The notes: generated by a model from the sequence alone, not told the origin. A DNA stretch of 64,000 nt from Haemophilus influenzae (GCF_900475755.1 NZ_LS483411.1:558001-622000), one strand, 5' to 3'. Positions 8,282-19,357 are shown, counted from the first letter of the stretch. Program-made: numbers and translations.

Positions 8282-10132
8282 CTAAATTAATAATTTTTTA
8301 AGTTGTTTACCGCCGTAAAGGGCATTAACTAATGCGCGAGTTCCGGTAATCGCGGTAAACATAGAAATCGCAACACCAAGTGAAAGCGTAATTGCAAAAC
8401 CTTGAATTGGGCCTGTTCCAACCGCGTATAGAATAATTGCAGTTAAGATTGTGGTTAAGTTTGCGTCAAAAATAGAAGTAAATGCGCCGTTATAACCTTC
8501 ATTAATGGCTTGCTGAATTGAACGACCATTACGAATTTCTTCTTTAATACGTTCAAAAATCAATACATTCGCATCTACTGACATACCTAAAGTTAAAACG
8601 ATACCCGCAATACCCGGCATTGAAAGTGTCGCACCGGGTAAAATAGACATCAAGCCCACAAGTAATACGATATTAATAACAAGTGCAAAACTTGCAATCA
8701 CACCAAACATTTTGTAGTAAAACAACATAAAGGCAATAACCGCAACTAATCCCCAAAGACTCGCATTAATCCCTTGCTCTACGTTTTGCGCACCTAATGA
8801 TGGGCCAATTGTGCGTTCTTCAACAATTTGAATTGGTGCAATTAATGCGCCAGATTTCAACAAGGTAGAAAGATTATGTGCTTCCGCGATGCTATCAACA
8901 CCAGTAATTTGGAAATTAGAACCAAAACGACCTTGAATTGTTGCAACATTAATAACTTCTTCATGCTTTTCTAAAATGGTTTTGCCATTTTCATCTTTTT
9001 TGCCATTATCTTTATACTCAACATAAAGCGTTGCCATTGGTTTTTTGTAATATTTTTTAGTGGTCTGAGACATAATCTCGCCACCTTCGCTATCCAAGGT
9101 TACACTTACTTGCGGTGTGCTTGAATGCTGATCTAAACCAGAGCTTGAATTAATAATATGCTCCCCACCTAATACGGCACGTTTAAATAATGCAACAGGA
9201 TGACCTTGGCGATCATATTTAACTTCCGAATCAGCTGGTAACATATTACGAGAAATAGCATCGGCTGTAACATTTTGATTTACGATACGAAACTCAAGTG
9301 TTGCCGTTGCCCCTAAAATTTCTTTTGCACGTGCAGTGTCTTGAACACCTGGTAATTCAATCACAATACGCTCCGCACCTTGACGTTGAATTACTGCTTC
9401 TACAACCCCTAATTCAGCAACACGTTTACGTAAAATCGTTAAATTTTGCTCAATGGCTAAGTCGCGTGCTTCATTTAATGCTGCAGTAGATAGCCCTAAA
9501 TTAATACTATCAGCATCAGGCTCAGTAATGTCTAATGTTGGATGCAATTGGCGAATAATTCGCTCAGCTTTAGCACGCTGGCTTACATTAGCTAAGGTTA
9601 TCAACGTACCAAAATGCTCAGTATTTTTAATAGCAGTATATTGAATTTTTTCTTTACGAAGTTCGCCACGCAAACTGTCTTGTAACTGCTCTTGGCGTTT
9701 TACAAGTGCTGCATTCATATCCACTTCCATCAAAAAACGAACCCCACCGCGTAAATCCAATCCCCATTTCATTGGGTTAGCACCAAACATACTTAACCAA
9801 GCTGGAGTCGCAGGAGCAAGATTTAATGCAGTGGTGTAATTATTGCCAAGACGTTCAGCAATTTTATCTTTAGCGAGGAGTTGAGCATCGGTATTAGTGA
9901 AACGAGCCAAAATTGAGCCGTTCTCAAGTACGACAGATTTGGTTGGAAGATTATTGGTTTTAAGCACATCTTGAACTTGTCCAAGCACGCTAGTATTCGC
10001 TTCTTGACCGCGCGTACCAGAAATTTGAACCGCAGGATCTTCACCATAAATATTTGGAAGAGAATATAAAATCCCGATGGCTACAATAAAAATCACCATC
10101 AAATTCTTCCATAATGGATAACGGTTTAACAT
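8282..10132 (-). CDS. secD: Protein translocase subunit SecD
   Basis: 616 residues from the ATG at 10132, chosen because AAGGAAAA sits just upstream and MLNRYPLWKNLMVIF matches the family start; an upstream in-frame ATG (10168) would add 12 residues. It has an N-terminal helix, a large periplasmic domain (GLDLRGGVRFLMEVD, IELPGVQD) and five C-terminal helices (GIVLTLGMSVDANVLIFERIKEE). It works with SecF in proton-driven protein export. Gene order yajC-secD-secF is the standard operon. Confidence 0.95.
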   Translation of the reverse strand: MLNRYPLWKNLMVIFIVAIGILYSLPNIYGEDPAVQISGTRGQEANTSVLGQVQDVLKTNNLPTKSVVLENGSILARFTNTDAQLLAKDKIAERLGNNYTTALNLAPATPAWLSMFGANPMKWGLDLRGGVRFLMEVDMNAALVKRQEQLQDSLRGELRKEKIQYTAIKNTEHFGTLITLANVSQRAKAERIIRQLHPTLDITEPDADSINLGLSTAALNEARDLAIEQNLTILRKRVAELGVVEAVIQRQGAERIVIELPGVQDTARAKEILGATATLEFRIVNQNVTADAISRNMLPADSEVKYDRQGHPVALFKRAVLGGEHIINSSSGLDQHSSTPQVSVTLDSEGGEIMSQTTKKYYKKPMATLYVEYKDNGKKDENGKTILEKHEEVINVATIQGRFGSNFQITGVDSIAEAHNLSTLLKSGALIAPIQIVEERTIGPSLGAQNVEQGINASLWGLVAVIAFMLFYYKMFGVIASFALVINIVLLVGLMSILPGATLSMPGIAGIVLTLGMSVDANVLIFERIKEEIRNGRSIQQAINEGYNGAFTSIFDANLTTILTAIILYAVGTGPIQGFAITLSLGVAISMFTAITGTRALVNALYGGKQLKKLLI

Positions 10133-10201
10133 AGTTTTCCTTTTCTTTTCTAACGCACAGAGCCACAATACGTGGCTCTGGAAAATAATTTAACGTTACT
10201 C

Positions 10202-10495
10202 TTAAAGTGATTTTAATGAACCTTTAGGAAGAACGCTCACAATGTAGTTACGATTAATCGTAATTTCTGTCGTGTCGTTTAACGCAATCACGATGCTATC
10301 ACTACCTTCGGTTACTTTAGTAATTTTGCCGATTAAACCACCAGCAGTTAAAACTTCAGTACCTTTTGCAAGCTCAGACATCAATTTTTTATGTTCTTTA
10401 TTGCGTTTAGATTGCGGGCGATAAATCATAAAGTAGAAAATTAAACCAAAGATCACGAAAATAAATAGTGTGGACATTGGGCTTTGTGCTTCCAT
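10202..10495 (-). CDS. yajC: Sec translocon accessory protein YajC
   Basis: 97 residues with a single membrane helix (about 8-24, LFIFVIFGLIFYFMIYRPQ) followed by the KKHKKLMSELAKGTEVLTAGGLIGKI-type cytoplasmic domain. It copurifies with SecDF in E. coli and heads the yajC-secD-secF operon here. In E. coli tgt lies directly upstream; here tgt is about 25 kb away. Confidence 0.94.
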   Translation of the reverse strand: MEAQSPMSTLFIFVIFGLIFYFMIYRPQSKRNKEHKKLMSELAKGTEVLTAGGLIGKITKVTEGSDSIVIALNDTTEITINRNYIVSVLPKGSLKSL

Positions 10496-10760
10496 TGTGT
10501 TTTCCTTATTAATTTAAGTTAAAAATTTTGCGTAAAATACCATAAATTGCTTCATTGGGAAAGGCGAACCATCCTCAATATTCACTGTTATATAAAATGA
10601 CTGAAAATATTGATTGTTTATCGTTCATTTCTTGAACATCATTGAACTTATCAATGAAATATATACTGTGGAAAAATGATGATTGACAATATTATTTAAT
10701 GGAGATTGAGTTTGAGCTTCTATAGAGAATATTTCTATTTCACTGATAAAAAACGCTTAA
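10496..10760. other. Intergenic stretch upstream of yajC, one end of a probable rearrangement
   Basis: AT-rich, 265 bases. It should hold the yajC promoter (minus strand) and the end of the adhesin remnant. I see no convincing ORF, hairpin or uptake signal. It is one of the two places where the expected tgt-yajC neighbourhood is broken. Confidence 0.5.
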
Positions 10761-11330
10761 TTACCATTCATAACCATAAGCAGCACCAAGCATAACATCT
10801 TTCTTACCAGACATATTAGATGCTCCGCTGAGTTTGATAATGTGTTTACCATTATCCGTCACGTGGGAGTATCCAACAGCTAAGGCTTGTTCGCCGCGAT
10901 AATATGTAGCCGCCGTGCCGATGGAAGATTTACCATTAGTACGAGGTTGCGGCAATAGCCCCATCGCACCAGCAATGGCTGCTCCACGACGACCGCGACG
11001 ATCAATTTCATCAACTTTGTTATTTAACTGACTAATCGAGCGCGTATTTTGTGCCACATTCACTGCATCAGTATCTTCTAAGCCTGCAGCAACATTCGTG
11101 ATTTGGCGAGTGATACCTAAATCAGAATTACCTACAGATACTGCACCAGCTGAATTTTGCCAAGGACTTCTCCACGCTTTAGAATTATTGTACTCTGTTT
11201 GAATTTTTGTAAGCGCAGCATCTCTTTTAGCGATATATCTCCTGAGCTTTCTTGATGTTTTCATTAGCTTCATAGATAGCCTGATTAGCTTCATCAACAA
11301 TTGTTTTTTGTTTGTTATATTTGTTTAAAA
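10761..11330 (-). pseudogene. Remnant of a YadA-type trimeric autotransporter adhesin
   Basis: The 3' part encodes a typical trimeric autotransporter end: a neck SLGITRQITNVAAGLEDTDAVNVAQ-type motif, a short coiled coil (RSISQLNNKVDEID) and the YadA membrane anchor ending in GAAYGYEW with a terminal aromatic. Upstream, coiled-coil residues (TIVDEANQAIYEANENIKKAQE) sit in a different frame that stops at about 11230-11245, where the anchor frame takes over, so there is a frameshift. No signal peptide, head or credible start exists. It is a decayed surface adhesin; parental identity (for example a Cha-like protein) is a guess. Confidence 0.75.
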
Positions 11331-11405
11331 AATTTCATTGTTTCTTATAAAAAAGAAGTCGTGAATTCTACTTAAACGCTCAACAAAAAGCTATAAAATG
11401 AAGAC

Positions 11406-12461
11406 TTATCTAAAATACCACTTCGCTAACAACACACCCGCATTCACCGCAATGTTTAGGCCTGATTTAATTGGGCTTGCGAGCGTTAAACGCACTTGCG
11501 TGTCTTCTGGCGTCGCCAAACTTTCCGTAAAACTTTCACTTAGCACAAAAACTACTTTATTTTTTAACCGCACTTTATCCAATGGGTCGCCTTGTTTATT
11601 GTGCGATACGTGAATAACTTGATAGCCTGATTTACGCAAGTGCATTAAAGCTGAATCAATATAATCCGTTTCTAACACACGAATATATTCTGCGCCACCT
11701 TCTGCTACGCGCATTGAAGCTGATGAATACAGATTTTCCACATTATCGGCAACAATATTTTTCACGCCAAAATAAGCACAAGTACGCAATACGCCACCAA
11801 TATTTTGCGCATTATTCACATTGTCCAATAGCACTAAACAATCCTCGTTACGAGGAATATCCAAATATCCTTGCAACGTAAAAGCTCGCGGTTTCTTCAC
11901 TAATAAACAAATGCCACCGTGATGTTCTGTTCCGCTCACTCGAGCTAATTCTTCGCTATCTACAATATGATAAGCCTTTTTGTTTTCAGCTAAATAACTC
12001 AATACTTCGCCAATTTTGTGTGACATTTGTACGGTTGCCCACAATCGAACAATACTTTCAGGGCGTTCTGCAAATAAAGCTAAACAGGCATTTTCACCGT
12101 AAACCTTCATTTCTTCCGCACGGTTTTTCTTAATTTTTTCAGGTGCACGAGGAGAAAGCGCACCAGTTTTCTTTTCTTTTGTTTTATAAATCGTGCCCGT
12201 CGTTTTTATTGTCACTTGAACCTTAGGTTTTTCTACATTTTTATTTGATGGCGCACGAGATAAAGAAAGTTGCGTAATTTTAGTTTCTTTCACTTCTTGT
12301 TTATCACGAGAAAAACGAGATTTTTCGTTTCTATTTCCATTAAATTTATCATTAAAGTGCGGTCGATTTTGGCTTGGTTTTTCTCGATACTTTTCCCCCA
12401 CTGAGCGTTCTTGAAAGGTTTTGCCTGCGGATTGAAAAGACGGTTTGCGTTTGTCGTTCAT
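11406..12461 (-). CDS. TrmH/SpoU-family RNA methyltransferase (YfiF-like)
   Basis: 351 residues. The first 110 are basic and low-complexity (Lys, Arg, Ser, Gln). A SpoU substrate-binding domain follows (YGENACLALFAERPESI) and then a SPOUT knot domain: NVNNAQNIGGVLRTCAYFGVKNIV, VFVLSES, and SPIKSGLNIAVNAGVLLA. Members 2'-O-methylate rRNA or tRNA with S-adenosylmethionine. The long N-terminal extension fits E. coli YfiF, whose target is not established. It contains two uptake signal copies and is divergent from pssA. Confidence 0.82.
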   Translation of the reverse strand: MNDKRKPSFQSAGKTFQERSVGEKYREKPSQNRPHFNDKFNGNRNEKSRFSRDKQEVKETKITQLSLSRAPSNKNVEKPKVQVTIKTTGTIYKTKEKKTGALSPRAPEKIKKNRAEEMKVYGENACLALFAERPESIVRLWATVQMSHKIGEVLSYLAENKKAYHIVDSEELARVSGTEHHGGICLLVKKPRAFTLQGYLDIPRNEDCLVLLDNVNNAQNIGGVLRTCAYFGVKNIVADNVENLYSSASMRVAEGGAEYIRVLETDYIDSALMHLRKSGYQVIHVSHNKQGDPLDKVRLKNKVVFVLSESFTESLATPEDTQVRLTLASPIKSGLNIAVNAGVLLAKWYFR

Positions 12462-12607
12462 AGGATTTTCCTGAATTAAAATGGCTATTATTTAGCCAAA
12501 AAATGCTAAAATTTGTGAGCATTATAACGAAAAAAAGCCTTTTTTCTATTAATAAGCACGTGAAATATTGTAAACTAGCACACTAGTCTTCAATCACGAG
12601 ATGGATT

Positions 12608-13975
12608 ATGTTAATCAATAAAACCAAACGAGCTGAACAAAATTTAAATAATTTGCCATTCCTTGCTTTGCAAGCTGAGCAAATTGAATTTTTGGGTAGC
12701 CCGGCTGAATTTAAAACTCAAATTATTGAATTAATCAGAAACGCAAAAAAACGTATTTATGTCACCGCACTTTATTGGCAAAAAGATGAAGCGGGACAGG
12801 AAATCCTCGATGAAATTTATCGCGTGAAGCAAGAAAATCCACACTTGGATGTAAAAATTCTCATAGATTGGCATCGCGCACAACGCAATTTATTAGGGGC
12901 GGAAAAATCTGCCACCAATGCAGATTGGTATTGCGAGCAACGCCAAACTTATCAGTTACCAGATGATCCAAATATGTTCTTTGGCGTGCCAATTAACACG
13001 CGCGAAGTTTTTGGTGTATTGCACGTTAAAGGCTTTGTATTTGATGATACGGTGCTGTATAGCGGTGCAAGCATTAATAATGTCTATCTTCATCAACTTG
13101 AAAAATATCGTTATGACCGCTATCAAAAAATCACTCATGCCGAATTAGCTGATTCGATGGTAAATTTCATCAATGATTACTTGTTAGATTTCAGTGCCGT
13201 TTATCCACTTGATGTGACCAATCGCCCTAGAACTAAAGAGATCCGCGGCAATATTCGCATTTATCGCAAAGACCTTGCTCAAAATGGAAAATATTCATTA
13301 AAAAGTGCGGTGAAATTACCAAATGTTTTAAGCGTATCGCCATTGTTTGGCTTAGGCGCATCGGGCAACGAATTAAATCAAGTGATTGAAGATTTATTCT
13401 TGCAAGTGCAAGAAAAATTGGTGATTTGTACGCCATACTTTAATTTCCCACGCACATTGCAACATAAAATAGCGACGTTGTTGGAAAATGGTAAACAAGT
13501 AGAAATTATTGTTGGCGATAAAGTCGCAAACGATTTTTATATTCCACCAGAACAACCATTTAAAATGGCGGGGGCGTTACCTTATCTGTATGAAAGTAAT
13601 CTTCGCTGTTTCTGTGAAAAATTTGAGACTCAAATTGAAAGAGGTCAGCTTGTGGTGCGTTTATGGCGTGATTGCGATAATACCTACCACTTAAAAGGTG
13701 TGTGGGTAGATGATCGTTATATTTTACTTACGGGCAATAATCTTAACCCTCGAGCGTGGCGTTTGGATGCAGAAAATGGCTTATTAATTTACGACCCACA
13801 ACAACAACTTTTAGCCCAAGTGGAAAAAGAGCAAAACCAAATTCGCCAACATACAAAAGTATTAAAACATTACACTGAATTAGAAGAATTGAATCAATAC
13901 CCCGAACCAGTGCAAAAATTATTGAAAAAATTTGCACGGATTAAAGCGGATAAATTAGTGAAAATGATTTTGTAA
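12608..13975 (+). CDS. pssA: CDP-diacylglycerol-serine O-phosphatidyltransferase (phosphatidylserine synthase)
   Basis: 455 residues, the size of the E. coli PLD-type enzyme. Two HKD motifs are visible: HVKGFVFDD with H139/K141 and HLKGVWVDD with H361/K363, each followed by a GAS/GNN signature. It makes phosphatidylserine from CDP-diacylglycerol and serine, the first step to phosphatidylethanolamine, and is peripheral on the inner membrane and ribosomes. A GAGATGG sequence precedes the ATG. The gene converges on fadR. Confidence 0.93.
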   Translation: MLINKTKRAEQNLNNLPFLALQAEQIEFLGSPAEFKTQIIELIRNAKKRIYVTALYWQKDEAGQEILDEIYRVKQENPHLDVKILIDWHRAQRNLLGAEKSATNADWYCEQRQTYQLPDDPNMFFGVPINTREVFGVLHVKGFVFDDTVLYSGASINNVYLHQLEKYRYDRYQKITHAELADSMVNFINDYLLDFSAVYPLDVTNRPRTKEIRGNIRIYRKDLAQNGKYSLKSAVKLPNVLSVSPLFGLGASGNELNQVIEDLFLQVQEKLVICTPYFNFPRTLQHKIATLLENGKQVEIIVGDKVANDFYIPPEQPFKMAGALPYLYESNLRCFCEKFETQIERGQLVVRLWRDCDNTYHLKGVWVDDRYILLTGNNLNPRAWRLDAENGLLIYDPQQQLLAQVEKEQNQIRQHTKVLKHYTELEELNQYPEPVQKLLKKFARIKADKLVKMIL

Positions 13976-14014
13976 TAGGAAATTTTATGTTTTTCCTTAA
14001 ATTCGCTTTCAGTA

Positions 14015-14740
14015 TTAATCTGATAAATTTTGTGGCAATCGTTCAAGAATAGCTTTCCAATAGGTCGAAGAACGCAAATTATTTTTTCGGATGCAATCCA
14101 CTACTGCATCGGCATTTCCCTCAAGACAAATTTGTTGCATTTCTAAGTAAAATTGCTTTGTTAATTCACGGTGTGTTTTTTCTTTAAAAAATAATAATCC
14201 TATTCGCTGATAAACGCCTTTTAAACTATTGAAAATTAAACGATAAAAGGGTTTGTTGGCAACAACAGTGAATTGACGAAATAATTGGTAATCAAATTCT
14301 GTGTAATCTTGTGCTGTGTTTTCTAATTGCCCTAATTCAGCAAAAAGTGCGGCTGATTTTTGAGGGGAATTCTTTACGGCTTCATAAATGTAAGATTCCG
14401 ACATTTTACTACGCAAAGACAGCATATTATCAATAATTAAGGGCGCGGACTGCATATCTAAAGCAATTAGGGTTTCTATAATATTTGGACCTGCAGCATC
14501 CCAAATATTATTTACTTTAGTGGGTTTGCCGTGCTGAATTGTTAGCCAACCATCACGAGCCAAACGTTGTAAAACTTCACGTAAGGTAGTGCGAGTTACA
14601 CCAATCTTATCGGCTAAATCACGTTCTGATGGTAAATTACTGCTCGCAGGAAAAACATCTTGCCAAATGCTTTTTACAATATATTCCTCTGCTAAAGCAG
14701 CTGGACTTTGGGCTTTTAAAATATCGTTATTGTTTTGCAT
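14015..14740 (-). CDS. fadR: Fatty-acid metabolism regulator FadR
   Basis: 241 residues. A GntR-type winged helix fills the first 80 residues (PSERDLADKIGVTRTTLREVLQRLARDGWLTIQHG), followed by an all-helical acyl-CoA-binding domain. FadR represses fatty-acid degradation and activates unsaturated fatty acid synthesis genes; long-chain acyl-CoA releases it. It is divergent from nhaB, as in E. coli, where fadR, nhaB and dsbB are adjacent. Confidence 0.92.
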   Translation of the reverse strand: MQNNNDILKAQSPAALAEEYIVKSIWQDVFPASSNLPSERDLADKIGVTRTTLREVLQRLARDGWLTIQHGKPTKVNNIWDAAGPNIIETLIALDMQSAPLIIDNMLSLRSKMSESYIYEAVKNSPQKSAALFAELGQLENTAQDYTEFDYQLFRQFTVVANKPFYRLIFNSLKGVYQRIGLLFFKEKTHRELTKQFYLEMQQICLEGNADAVVDCIRKNNLRSSTYWKAILERLPQNLSD

Positions 14741-14864
14741 TACAATTAAAAATCAGATAAAAATCAAAAAAAATGCAATTTTATAAAAAAATTACTTGGT
14801 TTTTATTATCCTTTAAAGGGGGATATATTACAATGTTCACGTGATAAAAATAATGGAGTTCACT

Positions 14865-16409
14865 ATGACAAACACTCAAGCTTTTATGAAAAACTTTCTT
14901 GGGGCAAGTCCAGACTGGTACAAACTTGCCATTGTGGTTTTTCTTATTATAAATCCAATTGTTTTCTTTTTTATCAGTCCTTTTATTGCGGGTTGGTTAC
15001 TCGTTGCAGAATTTATTTTCACATTGGCAATGGCATTAAAATGCTATCCGCTTCAACCGGGTGGTCTATTAGCAATTGAAGCTATTATTATCGGAATGAC
15101 AAATGCCAAACACGTCAAAGCAGAAATTATGGCAAACTTTGAAGTGATCTTGTTACTGATGTTTATGGTGGCAGGTATTTTCTTTATGAAACAATTACTG
15201 CTTTATGTATTTACTAAATTACTTGTCAAAATTCGTTCTAAAATTGCACTTTCTATTGCCTTTTGTTTTAGTGCTGCTTTTTTATCGGCTTTTCTCGATG
15301 CTTTAACGGTTGTAGCTGTTATCATTAGTGTCGCAATGGGATTCTATGGTGTGTATCACAAAGTTGCATCAGGCAATAATTTAATTGATGCGGTTGATAT
15401 TTCAGACGATAGAAAAATTATTGAACAACAGCACGAAATCTTAGAAAAATTCCGTGCATTCTTACGTAGTTTAATGATGCACGCAGGGGTAGGGACTGCA
15501 CTTGGTGGTGTAATGACCGTTGTTGGAGAACCACAAAACTTAATTATTGCAGAACAAGCAAAATGGAACTTTATGGAATTTTTCTTACGTATGGCACCCG
15601 TGACTATTCCTGTATTTATCTGCGGATTACTCACTTGTTTCTTAGTCGAAAAATTCAAATTATTTGGTTATGGCGAGAAATTACCAGACGAAGTGTGGAA
15701 AATCTTATCAGATTTAGACCGCACTAATTCAGAAAAAATGTCTAAACAAGATAAAATTAAATTAGGTATGCAAGCGTTAATCGCAATTTGGTTAATTCTT
15801 GGATTAGCATTCCATCTTGCCACAGTCGGTTTAATTGGTTTAAGTATCATCATTTTTGCTACTTCCTTCACTGGTGTGACGGATGAACATACTATTGGTA
15901 AAGCCTTTCAGGAATCTTTACCCTTTACTGCATTGCTCGTTGTATTCTTTTCTGTTGTTGCAGTAATTATTGATCAAAAACTTTTTTCACCAATTATTCA
16001 CTTCGTTCTTTCTGCGGAAGAAAATACGCAACTTGCTTTATTCTATGTGTTTAATGGCTTGCTTTCTTCTATTTCTGATAATGTATTTGTTGCAACGGTT
16101 TATATTAACGAAGCTAAAGCTGCATTAACTAACGGCGTTATTGCACCGCATCAATTTGAATTGCTTTCTGTTGCCATTAATACAGGTACAAACTTACCGT
16201 CAGTTGCAACACCAAATGGACAAGCTGCTTTCTTATTCTTATTGACTTCATCACTTTCGCCATTAATTCGCCTTTCTTATGGCAGAATGGTTTATATGGC
16301 TTTACCTTACACGATTGTACTTTCAATCATTGGTTTACTGGCTATTGAATTTATTTTACCAGCTGCCACAATTTGGTTAGCAAGTTTAGGTTTAATTTTG
16401 CCAATTTAA
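14865..16409 (+). CDS. nhaB: Na+/H+ antiporter NhaB
   Basis: 514 residues from the ATG at 14865, which has TGGAG 8 bases upstream; an in-frame ATG at 14841 would add eight residues but lacks a good ribosome binding site. About 12 membrane helices; conserved stretches include [40 protein letters not shown] and [18 protein letters not shown]. It exports sodium in exchange for protons. dsbB follows after 9 bases, so the two are an operon. Confidence 0.94.
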   Translation: MTNTQAFMKNFLGASPDWYKLAIVVFLIINPIVFFFISPFIAGWLLVAEFIFTLAMALKCYPLQPGGLLAIEAIIIGMTNAKHVKAEIMANFEVILLLMFMVAGIFFMKQLLLYVFTKLLVKIRSKIALSIAFCFSAAFLSAFLDALTVVAVIISVAMGFYGVYHKVASGNNLIDAVDISDDRKIIEQQHEILEKFRAFLRSLMMHAGVGTALGGVMTVVGEPQNLIIAEQAKWNFMEFFLRMAPVTIPVFICGLLTCFLVEKFKLFGYGEKLPDEVWKILSDLDRTNSEKMSKQDKIKLGMQALIAIWLILGLAFHLATVGLIGLSIIIFATSFTGVTDEHTIGKAFQESLPFTALLVVFFSVVAVIIDQKLFSPIIHFVLSAEENTQLALFYVFNGLLSSISDNVFVATVYINEAKAALTNGVIAPHQFELLSVAINTGTNLPSVATPNGQAAFLFLLTSSLSPLIRLSYGRMVYMALPYTIVLSIIGLLAIEFILPAATIWLASLGLILPI

Positions 16410-16418
16410 GGAGAAAAA

Positions 16419-16952
16419 ATGCTCGCGCTATTAAAACAATTTTCTGAAAAACGTTTTGTGTGGTTTTTATTGGCTTTTTCAAGTTTAGCCTTAGAATCTA
16501 CCGCACTTTACTTCCAATATGGAATGGGCTTACAACCTTGTGTGCTTTGTGTTTATGAACGTTTAGCAATGATTGGCTTATTTGTAGCGGGCATTATCGC
16601 TTTACTTCAACCTCGCGTTTTCATCCTTAGATTAATCGCCTTGGTTTTAGGCTTATTCAGCAGTATTAAGGGCTTATTAATTTCGTTTCGTCATCTTGAT
16701 TTGCAAATAAATCCAGCCCCTTGGAAACAATGTGAGTTTATTCCAAACTTTCCCGAGACTTTACCATTTCATCAATGGTTTCCATTTATATTTAACCCGA
16801 CTGGCTCTTGTAATGAAAGCCAATGGTCATTATTTGGTTTAACGATGGTGCAATGGCTGGTGGTTATTTTTTCACTATATGTGGTTATTCTTACATTATT
16901 GTTAATTGCTCAAGTGATTAAAACACGGAAACAAAGAAGATTATTTAACTAA
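16419..16952 (+). CDS. dsbB: Disulfide bond formation protein B
   Basis: 177 residues with four membrane helices. The first periplasmic loop carries the CVLC pair (C41, C44) and the second the pair C105 and C131. R48 following CVYER is the quinone-proximal arginine of the family. DsbB reoxidises DsbA and passes electrons to ubiquinone. AAGGAGAAAAA precedes the start; it is the last gene of nhaB-dsbB. Confidence 0.95.
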   Translation: MLALLKQFSEKRFVWFLLAFSSLALESTALYFQYGMGLQPCVLCVYERLAMIGLFVAGIIALLQPRVFILRLIALVLGLFSSIKGLLISFRHLDLQINPAPWKQCEFIPNFPETLPFHQWFPFIFNPTGSCNESQWSLFGLTMVQWLVVIFSLYVVILTLLLIAQVIKTRKQRRLFN

Positions 16953-16982
16953 AAAATACGGTGAAATTTCACCGTATTTTTT
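16951..16982. terminator. Bidirectional terminator between dsbB and glmS
   Basis: AAAAAATACGGTGAAA pairs with TTTCACCGTATTTTTT, with A and T tracts on both sides. dsbB and glmS converge here, and an uptake signal lies just beyond at about 16999-17007. Confidence 0.9.
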
Positions 16983-17005
16983 ATTACATTAAAATCAACC
17001 GCACT

Positions 17006-18838
17006 TTATTCTACGGTAACTGATTTTGCTAAGTTACGAGGTTGATCTACGTCAGTACCTTTAATTAAAGCCACATAATAAGAAAGCAATTGCATTGGAA
17101 TGGTATAAAAAATTGGTGCAACAATATCATTGACTTTTGGCATCGTGATGATTTTCATTCCTTCACTTGGCGTAAATCCTGCTTCTTTATCGGCAAATAC
17201 ATATAATTGACCACCACGAGCTCGCACTTCCTCAATGTTCGATTTTACTTTCTCTAATAATTCATTATTTGGTGCAACGACAATCACTGGCATATCGGCA
17301 TCAATTAACGCTAATGGTCCGTGTTTCAATTCTCCTGCCGCATAGGCTTCAGCGTGAATATAAGAAATCTCTTTCAATTTCAAAGACGCCTCTACCGCAA
17401 TAGGATAAAATTCGCCACGACCTAAGAAAAGTGAATGATGTTTTTCAGCAAAATCCTCTGCTAATGCTTCAATTTCTGAATCAAAGGCTAACGCTTTTTC
17501 AATTTCAGCAGGTAAGGATTGCATTGCTTTAATAATTTCACGTTCTTTTTCTGCAGAAATATGACCTTTAACTTTACCAAGTGCCGTCACCAACATTAAT
17601 AACGCAGCTAGCTGTGTCGTAAATGCTTTTGTTGATGCCACCCCGACTTCAACACCGGCACGCGTCATAAATGCAAGATCTGATTCGCGTACGAGCGAAG
17701 ATCCAGCAACATTACAAATTGTTAATGCTGCCATATAGCCCTTTTCTTTCGCTAAACGAAGTGCGGCTAAAGTATCTGCTGTTTCGCCAGATTGAGAAAG
17801 GGTAATCAATAAGCTATTTGGACGGGTAACAAATTTGCGATAACGAAACTCTGATGCAATTTCAACATCACAGCTCACGCCAGCCAAAGATTCAAACCAA
17901 TAACGCGCCACCATACCTGCATTATAAGATGTGCCACAAGCAACAATTTGAATATGCTCAACTTTTTCTAAAATGTCTTTTGCACCATTTCCGATTGAAT
18001 CGACAATCACATTTTCGTGATTGATACGCCCTTCCATTGTATTAATAAGTGCGGTTGGCTGTTCGTAAATTTCTTTCTGCATAAAATGGCGGAATTTACC
18101 TTTCTCTGCCGCGTCATTTTCAAGATTAGACTCGTGAATTTCACGTTTAGCCTTATTACCGTGAGTATCATAAATATCAACTGTACGACGTGTAATTTCT
18201 GCAATATCCCCTTCTTCTAAAAAGATAAAACGGCGAGTAACACTTAATAGCGCAAGTTGATCTGAAGCTAAGAAATTTTCGCCAATACCTAAACCAATCA
18301 CAAGCGGACTACCAGAACGAGCTGCGACTAAATGTTCAGGATTACGACTATCCATTACCACCATCCCGTATGCGCCCGTGAGTTGTTTTACCGATTTCTG
18401 CACAGCCTCTAAAAGGGAATCCGTGCTACGCATTTCCCATTCAACCAAATGTGCGATCACTTCAGTATCTGTTTGCGATAAAAAGACATAGCCACGAGAT
18501 TTTAATAATTCTCGAAGTTCTTCATGGTTTTCAATAATACCGTTATGTACTACAGCAAAAGTACCTGACGCATGGGGGTGCGCATTAGTTTCTGATGGTT
18601 CGCCGTGAGTTGCCCAGCGAGTGTGTGCAATTCCCGTTCCACCAATCAATGGTTTTTCTGATACGGCTTCATCTAATGCTTTAACTTTACCTAAACAACG
18701 AATACGTTGTAATTCATTTTGTTTATTGATTACTGCAACACCAGCTGAATCGTAACCACGATATTCCAAACGATGTAAACCATTAATTAAGATTTCCGCT
18801 ACATCTCGTTGCGCTACTGCGCCGACAATACCACACAT
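17006..18838 (-). CDS. glmS: Glucosamine-fructose-6-phosphate aminotransferase (isomerizing)
   Basis: 610 residues starting [12 protein letters not shown], where Cys2 becomes the N-terminal nucleophile after Met removal. The class II glutaminase domain (about 1-220, with TRWATHG and [12 protein letters not shown]) is followed by two SIS sugar-isomerase domains ([15 protein letters not shown] and [29 protein letters not shown]). The C-terminus [13 protein letters not shown] is the active-site tail. It makes glucosamine-6-phosphate for peptidoglycan and lipopolysaccharide. Confidence 0.97.
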   Translation of the reverse strand: MCGIVGAVAQRDVAEILINGLHRLEYRGYDSAGVAVINKQNELQRIRCLGKVKALDEAVSEKPLIGGTGIAHTRWATHGEPSETNAHPHASGTFAVVHNGIIENHEELRELLKSRGYVFLSQTDTEVIAHLVEWEMRSTDSLLEAVQKSVKQLTGAYGMVVMDSRNPEHLVAARSGSPLVIGLGIGENFLASDQLALLSVTRRFIFLEEGDIAEITRRTVDIYDTHGNKAKREIHESNLENDAAEKGKFRHFMQKEIYEQPTALINTMEGRINHENVIVDSIGNGAKDILEKVEHIQIVACGTSYNAGMVARYWFESLAGVSCDVEIASEFRYRKFVTRPNSLLITLSQSGETADTLAALRLAKEKGYMAALTICNVAGSSLVRESDLAFMTRAGVEVGVASTKAFTTQLAALLMLVTALGKVKGHISAEKEREIIKAMQSLPAEIEKALAFDSEIEALAEDFAEKHHSLFLGRGEFYPIAVEASLKLKEISYIHAEAYAAGELKHGPLALIDADMPVIVVAPNNELLEKVKSNIEEVRARGGQLYVFADKEAGFTPSEGMKIITMPKVNDIVAPIFYTIPMQLLSYYVALIKGTDVDQPRNLAKSVTVE

Positions 18839-18896
18839 AAGTCTTCCTTATTCATTCTATTACTAAGTTTGTTTTTACATTTGCCACGCTATACAA

Positions 18897-18925
18897 TAAA
18901 AAAACCCTGCGTAATCGACAGGGCT
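18897..18925 (-). terminator. Terminator after hup
   Basis: On the minus strand CCCTGTCG pairs with CGCAGGG across ATTA, followed by seven Ts. It lies 22 bases after the hup stop. Confidence 0.85.
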
Positions 18926-18946
18926 TCATTTCATTGATGTTATCAA

Positions 18947-19219
18947 TTATTTAATTGCATCTTTTAATGCTTTACCAGATACAAATGCTGGCACTTTAGA
19001 TGCTGCGATTTGGATTTCAGCACCAGTTTGTGGGTTACGGCCAGTACGAGCAGCACGTTCATTTACTTTAAATGTACCGAAACCGATTAATTGTACAGGC
19101 TCACCTTCTTTTAGGCTTGCAGTAATTGCATCTAAAGTCGCTTCTAACGCTGCTTTAGCTTGTTTTTTGTTTAACTCTGCAGCGTTTGCAATTGCATCAA
19201 TTAAATCTGTTTTGTTCAT
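18947..19219 (-). CDS. hupA: DNA-binding protein HU
   Basis: 90 residues beginning [24 protein letters not shown], with the HU signature [21 protein letters not shown] and the DNA-intercalating arm Pro (RNPQTG). HU bends and compacts DNA. Similarity cannot tell HU-alpha from HU-beta when a species has one main HU; the symbol follows the better fit. It has its own terminator and a separate promoter from the upstream DUF416 gene. Confidence 0.93.
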   Translation of the reverse strand: MNKTDLIDAIANAAELNKKQAKAALEATLDAITASLKEGEPVQLIGFGTFKVNERAARTGRNPQTGAEIQIAASKVPAFVSGKALKDAIK

Positions 19220-19357
19220 AAATTTGTACCTTCTGTTAAATAAAAATTTGATTCTTTAAAAGTATCTTTGCGAACTCGTCGCAAAAGCTGTGCAAAGGAT
19301 AATCTAACTTGAGATGAATTAAAAGCATGATTTATAAAAATTGTGACAAATCTCACG

